DNA of 36,603 bases from Pseudomonadota bacterium (GTDB lineage Bacteria; Pseudomonadota; Alphaproteobacteria; Caulobacterales; Caulobacteraceae), in NCBI GenBank assembly GCA_021808285.1, contig JAKBBV010000027.1, positions 1-36,603 on the forward strand, read 5' to 3'. Shown one piece after another: positions 6,785 to 15,868 of the stretch. The notes beneath the pieces are model-generated. The model saw only the letters and a program-made list of their open reading frames with translations. It searched no databases and was not told the DNA's origin. The position numbers and the translations under genes were made by a program. Numbering within the stretch: position 1 is the first letter of the stretch; the number at the start of each line of letters is the position of its first letter.

Positions 6785-9028
6785 TCAGGGAGAAAAACGA
6801 CGACTGGCGGCGAACCCCCTGGGAGCGGCGCGTCCTGCGGCGCCCCGCCGACCCATCCACTCCCGCCAGTCGGGCCACATGCGCGTGCGGCCACCGCTGT
6901 CGATCCAGGCGGCGCCCTCCTGGGCTGCGAAGGTCATGGCGTCACGCAGGCCCCCCTCACGATAGGACTGAAGTTTCACGCCCTTTCCGCGACCCATCTC
7001 CGGAAGTTCGGACAGGGGAAAGATCAGGATCTTTCCATTGTCGCCGATCACCGCGAGATGGTCCCCCTTCGCCTCCAGGCAGACCGCAGCCGAACCGCCA
7101 GAGAGATTGAGGACCTGCTTTCCCGATCGCTTGACCGCAATGGCGTCGTCTTCCAGGAATACAAAGCCGTAACCGGCGGCGGAGGCGGCGATGCGTCTGG
7201 CCCCGGGGCGATGGGGGAAGACGCTCAGGATACGCTCCTGCTCTCCTAACTCGACCATCAGACGCAGGGGTTCGCCCTGGCCGCGGGCCGAAGGCAGTTT
7301 GTCGCAGGTCAAGGTGAACACCCGGCCATCGGTCGCGAACAGCATCAGCCGGTCTGTGGTCTCCGCCGGAACGGCGAACGCGAGGCGGTCGCCTTCCTTG
7401 AACGACAGCGATGCCGGATCCTCCAACCGCCCCTTGGCGGCGCGGATCCAGCCGCGCTCCGACACGATCACGGTAATCGGCTCGCGTATGATGCGAGCTT
7501 CGACGGTCTGTGCGAGGTCGATATCGGGCGCCTCGGCGAACTGCGAACGCCGGGCGCCAAGCTCGGCCCTGGAACACAGGCTCTTTCGCGCCTCAGCCAG
7601 CGCCTCCGACACCTTGAGCCATTGCTTCTCCGGTGTCGCCACCATGGCGGCGAGATCGTCCCGTTCCCTCACGAGTTGGGCGTGCTCCTGGCGGATCTGG
7701 GCTTCCTCAAGCTTGGCGAGCTGCCGCAGCCGGGTGTCGAGCACCGCGTCAGCCTGGATCTCGGAAAGGCCAAAGCGCGACATCAACGCGGGTTTGGGCT
7801 CATCCTCGTAGCGAACGATGCGAATGACCTCGTCCAGATTGAGAAAGACGATCAGCAGGCCATCGAGCACATGCAGACGACGCTCGATTCGACCCAACCG
7901 GAACCTTGCACGCCGCACCACCACCTCGCGGCGGTGATCGAGATATGCCTGAAAGGCCGTCTTCAGGCCCATGACCTCGGGCGCGCCACGGGCGCTCAGC
8001 ATATTCATATTGACCGGAAAACGGACCTCGAGGTCCGACAGCTTGAACAGGCTCTCCATCAGCACGTCGGGCTCAACGGTGCGCGATCGGGGCTCAAGAA
8101 CCAGCCGCACGTCTTCAGCGGATTCATCGCGCACATCCGCGAGCAGGGGAGCTTTCTTCTCCTCAAGAAGCACGGCGAGGCGTTCCACCAGATCGGCCTT
8201 CTTCACTTGGTAGGGGATCTCGGTGACGATAATGCGCCAGACGCCCCGGCCGGTGTCCTCCCTCTCCCAGCGCGCCCGAAGCCGGACCCCTCCGCGTCCG
8301 GTTTCATAGGTCTCCGCCAGTGAGGCTTTTGACTCGACGATCACCCCTCCGGTGGGAAAATCCGGGCCCGGCACAATCGCCATCAGCTCCGCGGTCGACG
8401 CAGAGGGATCGCGGATCAGCATCTGGCAGGCGTCGATCAACTCACCCGCATTGTGCGGCGGAATGGACGTCGCCATGCCCACTGCGATACCCGAAGCGCC
8501 ATTGGCCAGGAGATTGGGAAAACCTGCCGGGAGGACGACCGGCTCCTCATCCTCGCCATCATAGGTGGCGCGAAGATCGACGGCGTCCTCATCGATTCCG
8601 TCGAGCAGCAGACGCGCAGCTTCGGTCAGACGGCACTCGGTGTAGCGCATGGCCGCCGCGTTATCGCCGTCGATATTCCCAAAATTGCCCTGGCCGTCGA
8701 TCAAGGGGTAGCGCTGTGCGAAGTCCTGGGCCAGGCGCACCAGGGCGTCATAGACCGCGACATCCCCGTGCGGATGGTACTTGCCGATCACATCGCCCAC
8801 GACACGCGCCGATTTCTTTGCCGAGCCCTGGGGATCGAGGCGAAGCAAACGCATGGCATAGAGCAGCCGGCGATGAACCGGCTTCAAGCCATCGCGGACA
8901 TCCGGCAAGGCACGCTGGGTGATGGTGGACAGCGCATAGGCGAGGTATCGCCGGGACAGCGCCTCGCTGAAGGGCTCGTTCAGGATCCGCCCGCCATCGT
9001 CTGGGTTGATCGGGCTCATATCGTTCAT
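6785..9028 (-). CDS. parC: DNA topoisomerase IV subunit A
   Basis: The 747-residue breakage-reunion subunit of topoisomerase IV, which with ParE decatenates daughter chromosomes. The catalytic Tyr129 lies in AMRYTECRL. The N-terminal part has [20 protein letters not shown] and the winged-helix segment KYHPHGD. The C-terminal domain has five or six degenerate blade repeats and ends with the ParC-type GKGVKLQSY, without the GyrA box. The length is normal for alphaproteobacteria. In the quinolone-determining region the residues matching E. coli Ser80 and Glu84 are Val90 and Asp94. The start is ATG 9028; ATG 9019 three codons later is an alternative, and neither has a strong ribosome site. It is divergent from the efflux operon across 217 bases. 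Confidence 0.96.
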   Translation of the reverse strand: MNDMSPINPDDGGRILNEPFSEALSRRYLAYALSTITQRALPDVRDGLKPVHRRLLYAMRLLRLDPQGSAKKSARVVGDVIGKYHPHGDVAVYDALVRLAQDFAQRYPLIDGQGNFGNIDGDNAAAMRYTECRLTEAARLLLDGIDEDAVDLRATYDGEDEEPVVLPAGFPNLLANGASGIAVGMATSIPPHNAGELIDACQMLIRDPSASTAELMAIVPGPDFPTGGVIVESKASLAETYETGRGGVRLRARWEREDTGRGVWRIIVTEIPYQVKKADLVERLAVLLEEKKAPLLADVRDESAEDVRLVLEPRSRTVEPDVLMESLFKLSDLEVRFPVNMNMLSARGAPEVMGLKTAFQAYLDHRREVVVRRARFRLGRIERRLHVLDGLLIVFLNLDEVIRIVRYEDEPKPALMSRFGLSEIQADAVLDTRLRQLAKLEEAQIRQEHAQLVRERDDLAAMVATPEKQWLKVSEALAEARKSLCSRAELGARRSQFAEAPDIDLAQTVEARIIREPITVIVSERGWIRAAKGRLEDPASLSFKEGDRLAFAVPAETTDRLMLFATDGRVFTLTCDKLPSARGQGEPLRLMVELGEQERILSVFPHRPGARRIAASAAGYGFVFLEDDAIAVKRSGKQVLNLSGGSAAVCLEAKGDHLAVIGDNGKILIFPLSELPEMGRGKGVKLQSYREGGLRDAMTFAAQEGAAWIDSGGRTRMWPDWREWMGRRGAAGRAAPRGFAASRRFSP

Positions 9029-9146
9029 GAGGCAGCTTCAAACCGAGTCCGGGGACACTGTCCAGCCAATCCCGAGAGCCTTTTCCTCGCGCGCGCGAGA
9101 AACATTACAAAACAGATAGTTAAGCCCCGACCATGGCGACTGAAAA

Positions 9147-9167
9147 TGACCAAAGTTTAACTGGTCA
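9147..9167. promoter_or_regulatory. 21-base inverted repeat between parC and the efflux operon (operator candidate)
   Basis: TGACCA (9147-9152) and TGGTCA (9162-9167) are perfect inverted arms around a 9-base A/T-rich centre (AAGTTTAAC). The site lies about 80 bases before the outer-membrane factor gene and about 120 before parC, in the only long gap between them. Size and symmetry fit a dimeric TetR- or MarR-type repressor site for an efflux operon. No regulator gene is adjacent, so the binding protein is unknown. Confidence 0.4.
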
Positions 9168-9245
9168 AGCTTCACGCCGCAGCATCTGGTGCACCTCGTT
9201 CGGATCAGGCTGTTCGTTCCGAAATCGAGTCATGCAGAGAGCCTT

Positions 9246-10712
9246 ATGCCGGTGCGCCGCACTCTTGCCCTTACGTCCGTTCTGGCCCTCACCCTGAGCC
9301 TAGCCCAGGCGCCCCACGCTGCGGCCAAGCAGCCCCTTCCGCCGCCGACGCCCCTGCCCTCTGCCTATGCGGGATCGAGCAGTCAGAAGCTTCCGACAGA
9401 GGCGCTGGATCGCTGGTGGCTTCTGTTCAATGACCCCACCCTGAACGCGCTTGAGGCCGAGGCCTTCGAGACCTCCCCAGACATTCGGACCGCACAGGCC
9501 CGCATTCTGGAAGCCCGCGCGACCCGCGCGGCGCAACTCGCCCAGACCCTCCCTACAGGCGAACTTCAGGGGACCGCCAGTCGCCAGGCCGGTTATGTGC
9601 TCAACAACAACAGCAGCGACCTCAGCTCCATCGGCGGCGTCACTCAGACCTATGCATCGAACTTCAACATCTCCTGGGAATTGGACCTGTTCGGACGCCT
9701 AGCGGCCCAACGAAGAGTGGCGCGCGCCACAGACGCGGAAGCGCGATTCAACGTTGAGGGCGCCCGCGCCACCTTGGCGGCTGACGTCGCCGACGCCTAT
9801 TTCCAGACCAGGGGTCTGCGGATCCGGCTCGACGACGCCCTGGCGACGGCGCGCATCGAGCGCGATCTCCTGGACATCGCGAGACGTAAGGCCCTGGCTG
9901 GCGCTGGGCCGGATGATGATCAGGACCGCGTCGGCGCGCAGGTCGCCCACGACGACGCCCAGGCGGCGGACCTTCAAGCCCAACTCGACGACCAAAGGCG
10001 GCTGCTGCTGATCCTGGTCGGACGCGATCTTCGCGATCTTGATCGTCTGCCGGATGCGCCGCCGCCACAGGTTCCCTTGCCGCCTCGCGCCCTGCCATCT
10101 GAATTGCTCGCGCGCCGGCCGGACATCCGGGAAGCCGAATATCGTCTTCGCGCGGAGCTCGGAACGGCCGCCCTGGCGCACAAGGCCATCTTCCCGACGA
10201 TCACGTTGCTGCCAGCGCTGGGCGCCAACAGCACCACCTCCCCAGGCGTGTCCTACATTCCGCCCACCACGCTGGTCACCGCCGAACAGACCTTCAGCAC
10301 GGGGTTCTGGACCCTCGGCGCAGGCATCAATGTGCCGGTGCTCGACATTCCCAAACTGCTCGATCAGGCCCATGCCGAGGACGCCCGAGCCCGACAGGTC
10401 GCCATCGCCTACCAGAAGACGGTTCGCACGGCGTTCGGCGAGGCGCAGAACGCCCTCGACGATCTTGCCGCGGGTGAGCGCGCGACGGATTTGCTGACCA
10501 CCGGTGAGCAGCAAGCGCGGAAGGCCTACGAGGGCTCACGTCGACGCTATGCGGCGGGGCTGGATGATCTGACGACGACCCTCACCGCCGAGCAGTCCTG
10601 GCGCGATCTGCGATCAGCCCTGACGGCGGAGCGTGTCGACACGCTGCGCAAGGCCGTTCGCACCTATAAGGCGCTGGGTGGCGGGTGGTCCGCAACTGGC
10701 GAGGTGGGTTGA
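9246..10712 (+). CDS. NodT-type outer-membrane efflux factor (TolC family)
   Basis: The 488-residue outer-membrane channel of a tripartite efflux pump. It has two outer-membrane efflux repeats: the N-terminal one includes WWLLFNDPTLNALE and ISWELDLFGR, and the C-terminal one includes ARRPDIREAEYRLRAE and INVPVLDIPK. Long coiled-coil helices follow each. The start ATG 9246 is followed by a basic stretch and a hydrophobic signal peptide ending near HAAA. Unlike most NodT-family members there is no lipobox cysteine, so it is probably cleaved by signal peptidase I and not lipidated. An earlier in-frame start at 9189 would put 19 residues before the signal. It is the first of four genes in one operon; the permease begins two bases after its stop. 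Confidence 0.92.
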   Translation: MPVRRTLALTSVLALTLSLAQAPHAAAKQPLPPPTPLPSAYAGSSSQKLPTEALDRWWLLFNDPTLNALEAEAFETSPDIRTAQARILEARATRAAQLAQTLPTGELQGTASRQAGYVLNNNSSDLSSIGGVTQTYASNFNISWELDLFGRLAAQRRVARATDAEARFNVEGARATLAADVADAYFQTRGLRIRLDDALATARIERDLLDIARRKALAGAGPDDDQDRVGAQVAHDDAQAADLQAQLDDQRRLLLILVGRDLRDLDRLPDAPPPQVPLPPRALPSELLARRPDIREAEYRLRAELGTAALAHKAIFPTITLLPALGANSTTSPGVSYIPPTTLVTAEQTFSTGFWTLGAGINVPVLDIPKLLDQAHAEDARARQVAIAYQKTVRTAFGEAQNALDDLAAGERATDLLTTGEQQARKAYEGSRRRYAAGLDDLTTTLTAEQSWRDLRSALTAERVDTLRKAVRTYKALGGGWSATGEVG

Positions 10713-10713
10713 G

Positions 10714-11850
10714 ATGTCCCTCGCCCTGGCCACACTGATCTTCGAATGGCGGCGCTACCTCGCGGCGGTGTTCGCCCTCGCCCTTTCCGGCATGTTGGTG
10801 CTGGTTATGCTCGGCCTCTTCACCGGGATCATCCACGCCGACTTGGCGACGACGGAGCGCTCCCGGGCTGACATCTTCGTTCTGCCGCCGAAAGTCGCGA
10901 GCATGGTGAATTCCGACGTCAGTCTCCCGGCGCGGATTCAGCCGCAGATTTTCATGAACCCTCACGTGGTCGAGGTGCGCAGCATAGAGGACAGTTTTGG
11001 CTCCTGGGCCACGGGCGCGAGCGGCAAGCAGGTGCAGAAGTTCGTGGATGTCTGGGCCGTGGACCCCATTCCGGGCGCAGTGACTCTGCCTCCGGACTAT
11101 CCGGAGTCGACTCGCATCGCGCTGATGGAGCCAGGCGCCATCGCCATCGACCAGTCGGGCCTGAAGGGGCTCGGCGCAAAACTTGGCGACAAGGCGCTGG
11201 TCAATGGTCACACCGTCTTCGTCCGCGCCATCCTGCACGGCTACCAGACCCTTGAACAACCCACCGTCGTGGCCTCCCGAGACACGGTCAGGATCATCGC
11301 GCGACGGCCGAACACCACCGGCGACACCGGCCCGCTGATGGTCAAAATCGACAATCCGGCCCTGGCGAACCAGGTGGCGGCTGAGCTTAACGCCAGCTCG
11401 CACGGGGCCTTCAAGGCCTGGACGCGCCAGCAGTTCACCAAGGCCAATGAGAATGCGGTGATGGGCGAACAGATCATCGGCATCCTGCTGATCTTTCTGA
11501 CCTTCATGGCCATGCTGATCGGCGTTGGCATCACCTCCCAGACCCTGCGCGGTGCGATCCTGTCGAACATCCGCGAATTCGCTTCCCTCAGAGCGCTTGG
11601 CATCTCCATGGCCTCGCTGCGCTGGATCGTTATGGAGCTGTCGTTCTGGGTCGGGGTCGCCGGCGTCGGAATGGCGCTTATCCTTACCTGGCTCACAACC
11701 TTGGCGGCGGGCGGCGCTGGATTGCCCCTGGTCATCCGCACGCAGCCCGCAGCTTTGCTGTGCGCCCTTTTGATGCTCATCGCCGTGCTGTCCGGGGCCA
11801 TGGCCATGGGCGTCCTCAAGCGCAGCCAACCCGCGGACCTCCTCAGATGA
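10714..11850 (+). CDS. ABC transporter permease, FtsX-like (DevC/MacB type)
   Basis: A 378-residue inner-membrane permease with the DevC/MacB topology. There is one N-terminal membrane segment (about residues 18-38), a large periplasmic domain (about 40-245) and three C-terminal segments (about 250-275, 308-332, 345-368). The cytoplasmic coupling segment NIREFASLRALGIS is conserved in the FtsX family. The start ATG 10714 lies two bases after the preceding stop, and the stop overlaps the ATPase start as ATGA. Such permeases do not move substrate through the inner membrane. They use ATP-driven mechanical movement to push periplasmic or membrane substrates through the adaptor and outer-membrane channel. 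The substrate is unknown. Confidence 0.88.
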   Translation: MSLALATLIFEWRRYLAAVFALALSGMLVLVMLGLFTGIIHADLATTERSRADIFVLPPKVASMVNSDVSLPARIQPQIFMNPHVVEVRSIEDSFGSWATGASGKQVQKFVDVWAVDPIPGAVTLPPDYPESTRIALMEPGAIAIDQSGLKGLGAKLGDKALVNGHTVFVRAILHGYQTLEQPTVVASRDTVRIIARRPNTTGDTGPLMVKIDNPALANQVAAELNASSHGAFKAWTRQQFTKANENAVMGEQIIGILLIFLTFMAMLIGVGITSQTLRGAILSNIREFASLRALGISMASLRWIVMELSFWVGVAGVGMALILTWLTTLAAGGAGLPLVIRTQPAALLCALLMLIAVLSGAMAMGVLKRSQPADLLR

Positions 11851-12560
11851 GCCCTCCCCTTTCAATGGCGTTGTCGGCTCAGGGGCTGGTGAAGCGGTTC
11901 AAGACGGGCCGCAACACGGTTCAGGTGCTCAAGGGCGTCGATTTCACCGCCCGGCACGGCGAAGTGACCATGGTCATGGGGCCTTCCGGCTCAGGGAAAT
12001 CCACATTGATCGCCGCGCTCTCCGGACTGATGAAGCCGGATGAGGGCAAGGTCAGCGCCCTGGGCGAGGACCTCTGGAGCCGCGCCAGCGGCAAGATCGA
12101 TCGTTTCCGGCTGCAACACTGCGGCTTCATCTTCCAGGGGTTCAATCTCTTCCCGGCGCTCACCGCCGTCCAACAGGTCACCACGGTGCTCCGGCGTCAG
12201 GGTCTGTCCCGCCGCGAGGCCCAGGCAAAGGCCTGCGAAGCCTTGGAGGAGGTCGGCCTTGGACGGCGGATGCACCAGCGCCCGCACGAGCTGTCCGGCG
12301 GAGAGAAGCAACGCATCGCCATCGCTCGGGCTATCGCCAAACAGCCTTCGCTTCTATTCGCCGATGAGCCGACCTCGGCCCTGGACGGCGAGAACGGCCA
12401 GATCGTTATCCGTCTCCTGCGCCGGGCCGCCCTTGAGCACCATGCCGCCGTGATCTGCGTGACTCACGATCCGCGCCTCGAGGCCTTCGCCGACCGCATC
12501 ATCCACATTGAGGACGGGCGCATCGAACCTGACGCCTGTCCCGCCGCCGGAGTCTCCTAA
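11847..12560 (+). CDS. ABC transporter ATP-binding protein (DevA/LolD/MacB-like)
   Basis: A 237-residue ATPase that powers the preceding permease. All motifs are present: Walker [10 protein letters not shown] (45-53), Q-loop Gln97 in [10 protein letters not shown], signature LSGGEKQR (149-156), Walker B LLFADE (169-174) with the D-loop SALD, and switch His207 in VTHD. The sequence type ([10 protein letters not shown], FNLFPALTA) places it with the LolD/MacB/DevA group, not with importers. ATG 11847 overlaps the permease stop. Initiation further upstream, inside the permease gene, is unlikely because the ATPase fold starts right after this ATG. Confidence 0.95.
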   Translation: MSPPLSMALSAQGLVKRFKTGRNTVQVLKGVDFTARHGEVTMVMGPSGSGKSTLIAALSGLMKPDEGKVSALGEDLWSRASGKIDRFRLQHCGFIFQGFNLFPALTAVQQVTTVLRRQGLSRREAQAKACEALEEVGLGRRMHQRPHELSGGEKQRIAIARAIAKQPSLLFADEPTSALDGENGQIVIRLLRRAALEHHAAVICVTHDPRLEAFADRIIHIEDGRIEPDACPAAGVS

Positions 12561-12564
12561 AGCC

Positions 12565-13491
12565 ATGTCCAGCCTTCTTCGCCGTCCCATCGCCTGGCTC
12601 ATCATCCTCGGGGCCATCGGCGCGGCCGGAGTCGCCCTGGGGGTCACCCAGATCAGCAAGACCACGCACAAGCCCATCGCCGCGCAAGTCATGACGCCCT
12701 ATGCCGCCGTCGCCGAAGGTAAGGCGGACGTCGAAGGGGGCATTATCCAGGTGGCGTCGCGAACCGCCGGGGTGGTGCGGGAGGTGGATGTGCTCGAAGG
12801 CGATCACGTCGCCAAGGGGCAGGTCCTCGCCCGCCAGGAAGATGACGCGCCCCGTCTGGCCGTACAGACGGCGGAGGCCAACCTTGCCAATGCACAGGCT
12901 CTCCTCGGGACCACGCGGGTTCAGCTTGCCGCGGCCGAACGCGAGCATGCCCGCCTCAGCGGACTGGCCGGCGTCGTCTCCCGTCAGCAGATCGACCAGG
13001 CGGCGGATGCCGTCGCCAGCGCCAAGGCCAATCTGGACCAGGAGCAGGCAGCGGTTCAGGTTCAGGCCGCGCAATTGGGCGAGGCGCGCTATCGCCTTGA
13101 GGAGACCATCGTGCGGGCGCCAGTGGACGGTGTCATAGTCCGGCGCTACGCCAATCCCGGTACGGGGGCCTCGACCCTCAACGTCACGCCAATGTTCGAC
13201 CTCGAGCCTGCCGGCCGGCGAATCGTCCGCGCCGAGGTGACGGAGACCGAGCTCCCGGCGGTGGCTATCGGCGAGCAAGTGCGCCTCTCGACCGAGACGG
13301 ACCAGAGTCACGACTACCCGGGCAAGGTGCTCCGGCGGGCGGCGGTTTTTGGTGAGCGAAAGCTTCAGTCCGACGATCCGACGGAGCGGACGGACGATAA
13401 GGTCGTGGAGGTTGTCGTCAGCGCTGACTCCGCGCCATTCCTCGTCGGCCAGCGCGTTCTCGTGAAATTCCTCAAGTCGCCGGGATCCTGA
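12565..13491 (+). CDS. HlyD-family periplasmic adaptor (membrane fusion protein, DevB-like)
   Basis: A 308-residue adaptor linking the inner-membrane permease to the outer-membrane channel. An N-terminal membrane anchor (about residues 10-28) is followed by the lipoyl-like half motif near residues 60-90 (GVVREVDVLEGDHVAKGQVLA). A helical hairpin rich in Ala, Gln and Glu (about 95-165) comes next, then the second lipoyl half (IVRAPVDGVIVRRYANPG) and a beta-barrel domain. It begins four bases after the ATPase stop. With the other three genes it makes a complete Dev/MacAB-type pump. It ends nine bases from the convergent recO stop. Confidence 0.92.
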   Translation: MSSLLRRPIAWLIILGAIGAAGVALGVTQISKTTHKPIAAQVMTPYAAVAEGKADVEGGIIQVASRTAGVVREVDVLEGDHVAKGQVLARQEDDAPRLAVQTAEANLANAQALLGTTRVQLAAAEREHARLSGLAGVVSRQQIDQAADAVASAKANLDQEQAAVQVQAAQLGEARYRLEETIVRAPVDGVIVRRYANPGTGASTLNVTPMFDLEPAGRRIVRAEVTETELPAVAIGEQVRLSTETDQSHDYPGKVLRRAAVFGERKLQSDDPTERTDDKVVEVVVSADSAPFLVGQRVLVKFLKSPGS

Positions 13492-13500
13492 CTTGGCCCC

Positions 13501-14232
13501 TTACAGTCGGCCCGCAGCCTCCAGTCGTTCGATCAGCCTCGCACGGGCGGGGGGAAGAGGACGATGCAGGGCGGAGAAGACCACCTCCTGCAGAAAGTGC
13601 CCGGTGAGCGCGAGGCCGGCCCTGATATCCCCGGGGGCAAGACCGGCTTGCGCGGCCAGCAGGAACCCCGGCAGAGCCAGAAGACGGTCACGATAGGGCT
13701 CGCCGGCCGCCGAACTGACCGCGCGTCCTGTTCGCGGGCTCACATAGATCAACTCATCGGTCCCTCCCGTCGCCGCGCAACGGGTGAGATCCAAGCCAAA
13801 GCCAAGTTCCGCCAGGAGCCCCATCTCGAAGCGCACCAGGACCGCGGGCCAGACCTCAGGAGCGTCCAGTGCGCCCGAAAAGGCCTCGAAGGCCAGGAAT
13901 ATGCCTGGATGGGGCTCCCTTTCCGGCAGCGCGCCGACGATCAAGGCCGCCGCCGCCGCCAGAGCCGCCAAGGCCAATGGGTCGTCGAAATAGGCTGCGG
14001 CGCCCTCACCTTTTGCCTCAACACGCGCCGCGCCGAGCTGGTCCGAAAGCCGCGAGCGATAGGCGATGCGAACCGGGGTTCCAGGCTGCAGGAAGGGCTT
14101 CAAGCGACGGGACGCTCCTCCGGCCACGTGAGCGCTCCATACGCCGCGTTGTGCGGTCAGGAACTCGGCGATCGCGCCGGATTCGCCAAAGGCGCGGACC
14201 CCGACCACGAACGCCTCGTCCTCGAACTCCAT
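13501..14232 (-). CDS. recO: DNA repair protein RecO
   Basis: A 243-residue RecO, which helps RecF and RecR load RecA at gaps and anneals single strands. The N-terminal OB-fold segment has VVGVRAFGESGAIAEFLTAQRG and then GVWSAHVAGGASRR. The C-terminal helical part has VLVRFEMGLLAELGFGLDLTRCAATG, typical of alphaproteobacterial RecO, where the four zinc cysteines of some relatives are not all present. It starts one base after the era stop, as the last gene of the core cluster, and is convergent with the efflux adaptor gene. Only nine bases separate the two stops, so the transcripts may overlap. Confidence 0.93.
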   Translation of the reverse strand: MEFEDEAFVVGVRAFGESGAIAEFLTAQRGVWSAHVAGGASRRLKPFLQPGTPVRIAYRSRLSDQLGAARVEAKGEGAAAYFDDPLALAALAAAAALIVGALPEREPHPGIFLAFEAFSGALDAPEVWPAVLVRFEMGLLAELGFGLDLTRCAATGGTDELIYVSPRTGRAVSSAAGEPYRDRLLALPGFLLAAQAGLAPGDIRAGLALTGHFLQEVVFSALHRPLPPARARLIERLEAAGRL

Positions 14233-14233
14233 G

Positions 14234-15160
14234 TCAGGTCCCGTAATCGAGGCCGAGACCCTCGAAGCGACGGCGATCGTCGGCCCAGTTAGAGGAGACG
14301 CGAACAGTCAGAAACAATCGAACCGGGCGGTTGAGCATGGCCGAAACTTCCTCTCGGGCCACCTGGCCAATGGCCTTCAAGGTCTGTCCGCCCTGACCGA
14401 TGACGATGGCCTTCTGGCCGTCGCGCTCCACCAGTATTTCCTGCTCGATGCGCAGGACGCCGTCCTCATCTTCCGCCCATGCCGTGGTCTCCACGTTCGC
14501 CGCATAGGGCAACTCCTGATGAAGCCGCAGATAGAGCTTTTCCCGCGTGACCTCGGCGGCCCGGAGACGAAAGGGAAGGTCCGAGACCTGGTCTGGGGGG
14601 TAGAGCCATGGGCCTTCGGGCGCGGCGGCGGCCAACGCCGCCTTGAGGTCGTCGAGTCCGGATCCGGTCTGACCGGAGATCATGAACACCTGATCATAGA
14701 CGCCCTCTGCGTACAGGTGCGTTGTCAGTTCGAGCAGGGAATCGCGGCGGATCAGGTCAATCTTGTTCAGAGCGAGGATCGCCTTGCGTTCCGCCTGACG
14801 CAATCCCGCGACGATCGCACGGCGATCGGCTTGAGCTTTGAGATCCGCGCCCCGGGCTCTTCCTTGAGAAATCTCCGCCTTGGCGTCCACAAGATGCACG
14901 ATGAGATCGGCGTCATGGGCCTGGGTCCAGGCGGCCGCGACCATGGCCCGATCCAACCGACGGCGCGGGCTGAAGACGCCGGGCGTATCTATGAACACGA
15001 GTTGCACCTCGCCAACCGCACAAACGCCGCGGATCGGAAAGCGAGTCGTCTGGACCTTCTGTGTGACGATGGAAACCTTCTCGCCGATGAGCCGATTCAC
15101 CAGCGTCGATTTTCCGGCATTCGGTGCGCCGATCACGGCGACGAAGGCTGAGCGACTCAT
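14234..15160 (-). CDS. era: GTPase Era
   Basis: A 308-residue essential GTPase that binds the 3' end of 16S rRNA during 30S assembly. The GTPase motifs are G1 GAPNAGKS (11-18), G3 DTPG (58-61) and G4 NKID (132-135). The C-terminal KH domain has ILVERDGQKAIVIGQGG near residue 260. ATG 15160 overlaps the rnc stop as ATGA, a common rnc-era coupling; the longer frame upstream is the rnc gene read in another phase. All motifs look functional. Confidence 0.96.
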   Translation of the reverse strand: MSRSAFVAVIGAPNAGKSTLVNRLIGEKVSIVTQKVQTTRFPIRGVCAVGEVQLVFIDTPGVFSPRRRLDRAMVAAAWTQAHDADLIVHLVDAKAEISQGRARGADLKAQADRRAIVAGLRQAERKAILALNKIDLIRRDSLLELTTHLYAEGVYDQVFMISGQTGSGLDDLKAALAAAAPEGPWLYPPDQVSDLPFRLRAAEVTREKLYLRLHQELPYAANVETTAWAEDEDGVLRIEQEILVERDGQKAIVIGQGGQTLKAIGQVAREEVSAMLNRPVRLFLTVRVSSNWADDRRRFEGLGLDYGT

Positions 15161-15855
15161 GGGCGCGCCGCCACCTGTCGAAGCAAGGCCAAAGCGGCGG
15201 CCTTCTGCGCCGCCTGAATCGAGCCCCCTTGCCCCTCGGCCGCCCAACCCTCGCCGATGCGGACCTCCACGAGGAAGACCGGATGGTGGTCGGGTCCTGA
15301 CCTGTGGAGTTCACGATAGGTCGGAGCTGGCTGATGCGCCGCCGCCGCCCACTCCTGGAGGGCTGACTTTGGATTCGTCTGGGCGAGATCCACCGGAGCC
15401 TCAAGCTTTTCGCCCCACAAGGCCTCGATGCGAGCTGCGGCGACGTCGAATCCCGCCTCCAGATAGAGAGCGCCCAGCAATGCCTCACAGGCATCGGCGA
15501 GGATCGTTTCGTTGCCGCGTCCACCGCGCCGCGTCTCGCCGCCTGGCAGTCGAAGCGCGGAGCCAAGGCCGAGGTTCCGTGCGACATCGGCGCAGGCCTC
15601 CCGGCTCACCAGCGAGTGAAGGCGCTTGCTGAGAGGTCCGGCCTGAGCGTCACCCTCCCGACGCAAAAGCGCATGTGCGATGGCCAGGCCCAAAACCCGG
15701 TCACCTAGGAATTCCAGTCGCTCATTGTCCGCACGAGGAGTCGCGGAGCCCTTCACGCTCGCGTGGGTCAGGGCGCGGTCCAGCAAGGCGGCGTCAACGA
15801 AGCGATACCCCAAGAGGTCCTGCAACCCCTCGAGCGCTGGTGTGCGACCGATCAT
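15157..15855 (-). CDS. rnc: ribonuclease III
   Basis: A 232-residue double-strand-specific endoribonuclease that processes rRNA precursors. The catalytic domain has the signature NERLEFLGDRVLG (residues 44-56; Glu48 and Asp52) and the second metal cluster DACEALLGA (Asp121, Glu124). A double-stranded-RNA-binding domain occupies about residues 160-230 (NPKSALQEWAAA, ending in AAQKAAALALL). Start ATG 15855 lies 13 bases after the lepB stop; the stop overlaps era. Confidence 0.96.
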   Translation of the reverse strand: MIGRTPALEGLQDLLGYRFVDAALLDRALTHASVKGSATPRADNERLEFLGDRVLGLAIAHALLRREGDAQAGPLSKRLHSLVSREACADVARNLGLGSALRLPGGETRRGGRGNETILADACEALLGALYLEAGFDVAAARIEALWGEKLEAPVDLAQTNPKSALQEWAAAAHQPAPTYRELHRSGPDHHPVFLVEVRIGEGWAAEGQGGSIQAAQKAAALALLRQVAARP

Positions 15856-15868
15856 AGGCGCGTCGGTC

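Noticed and set aside
10582-11865. 427-codon open frame antisense to the efflux permease
   Set aside because: Low-complexity Gly/Arg/Asp/His-rich translation, typical of antisense frames in GC-rich DNA. The plus-strand permease is clear.
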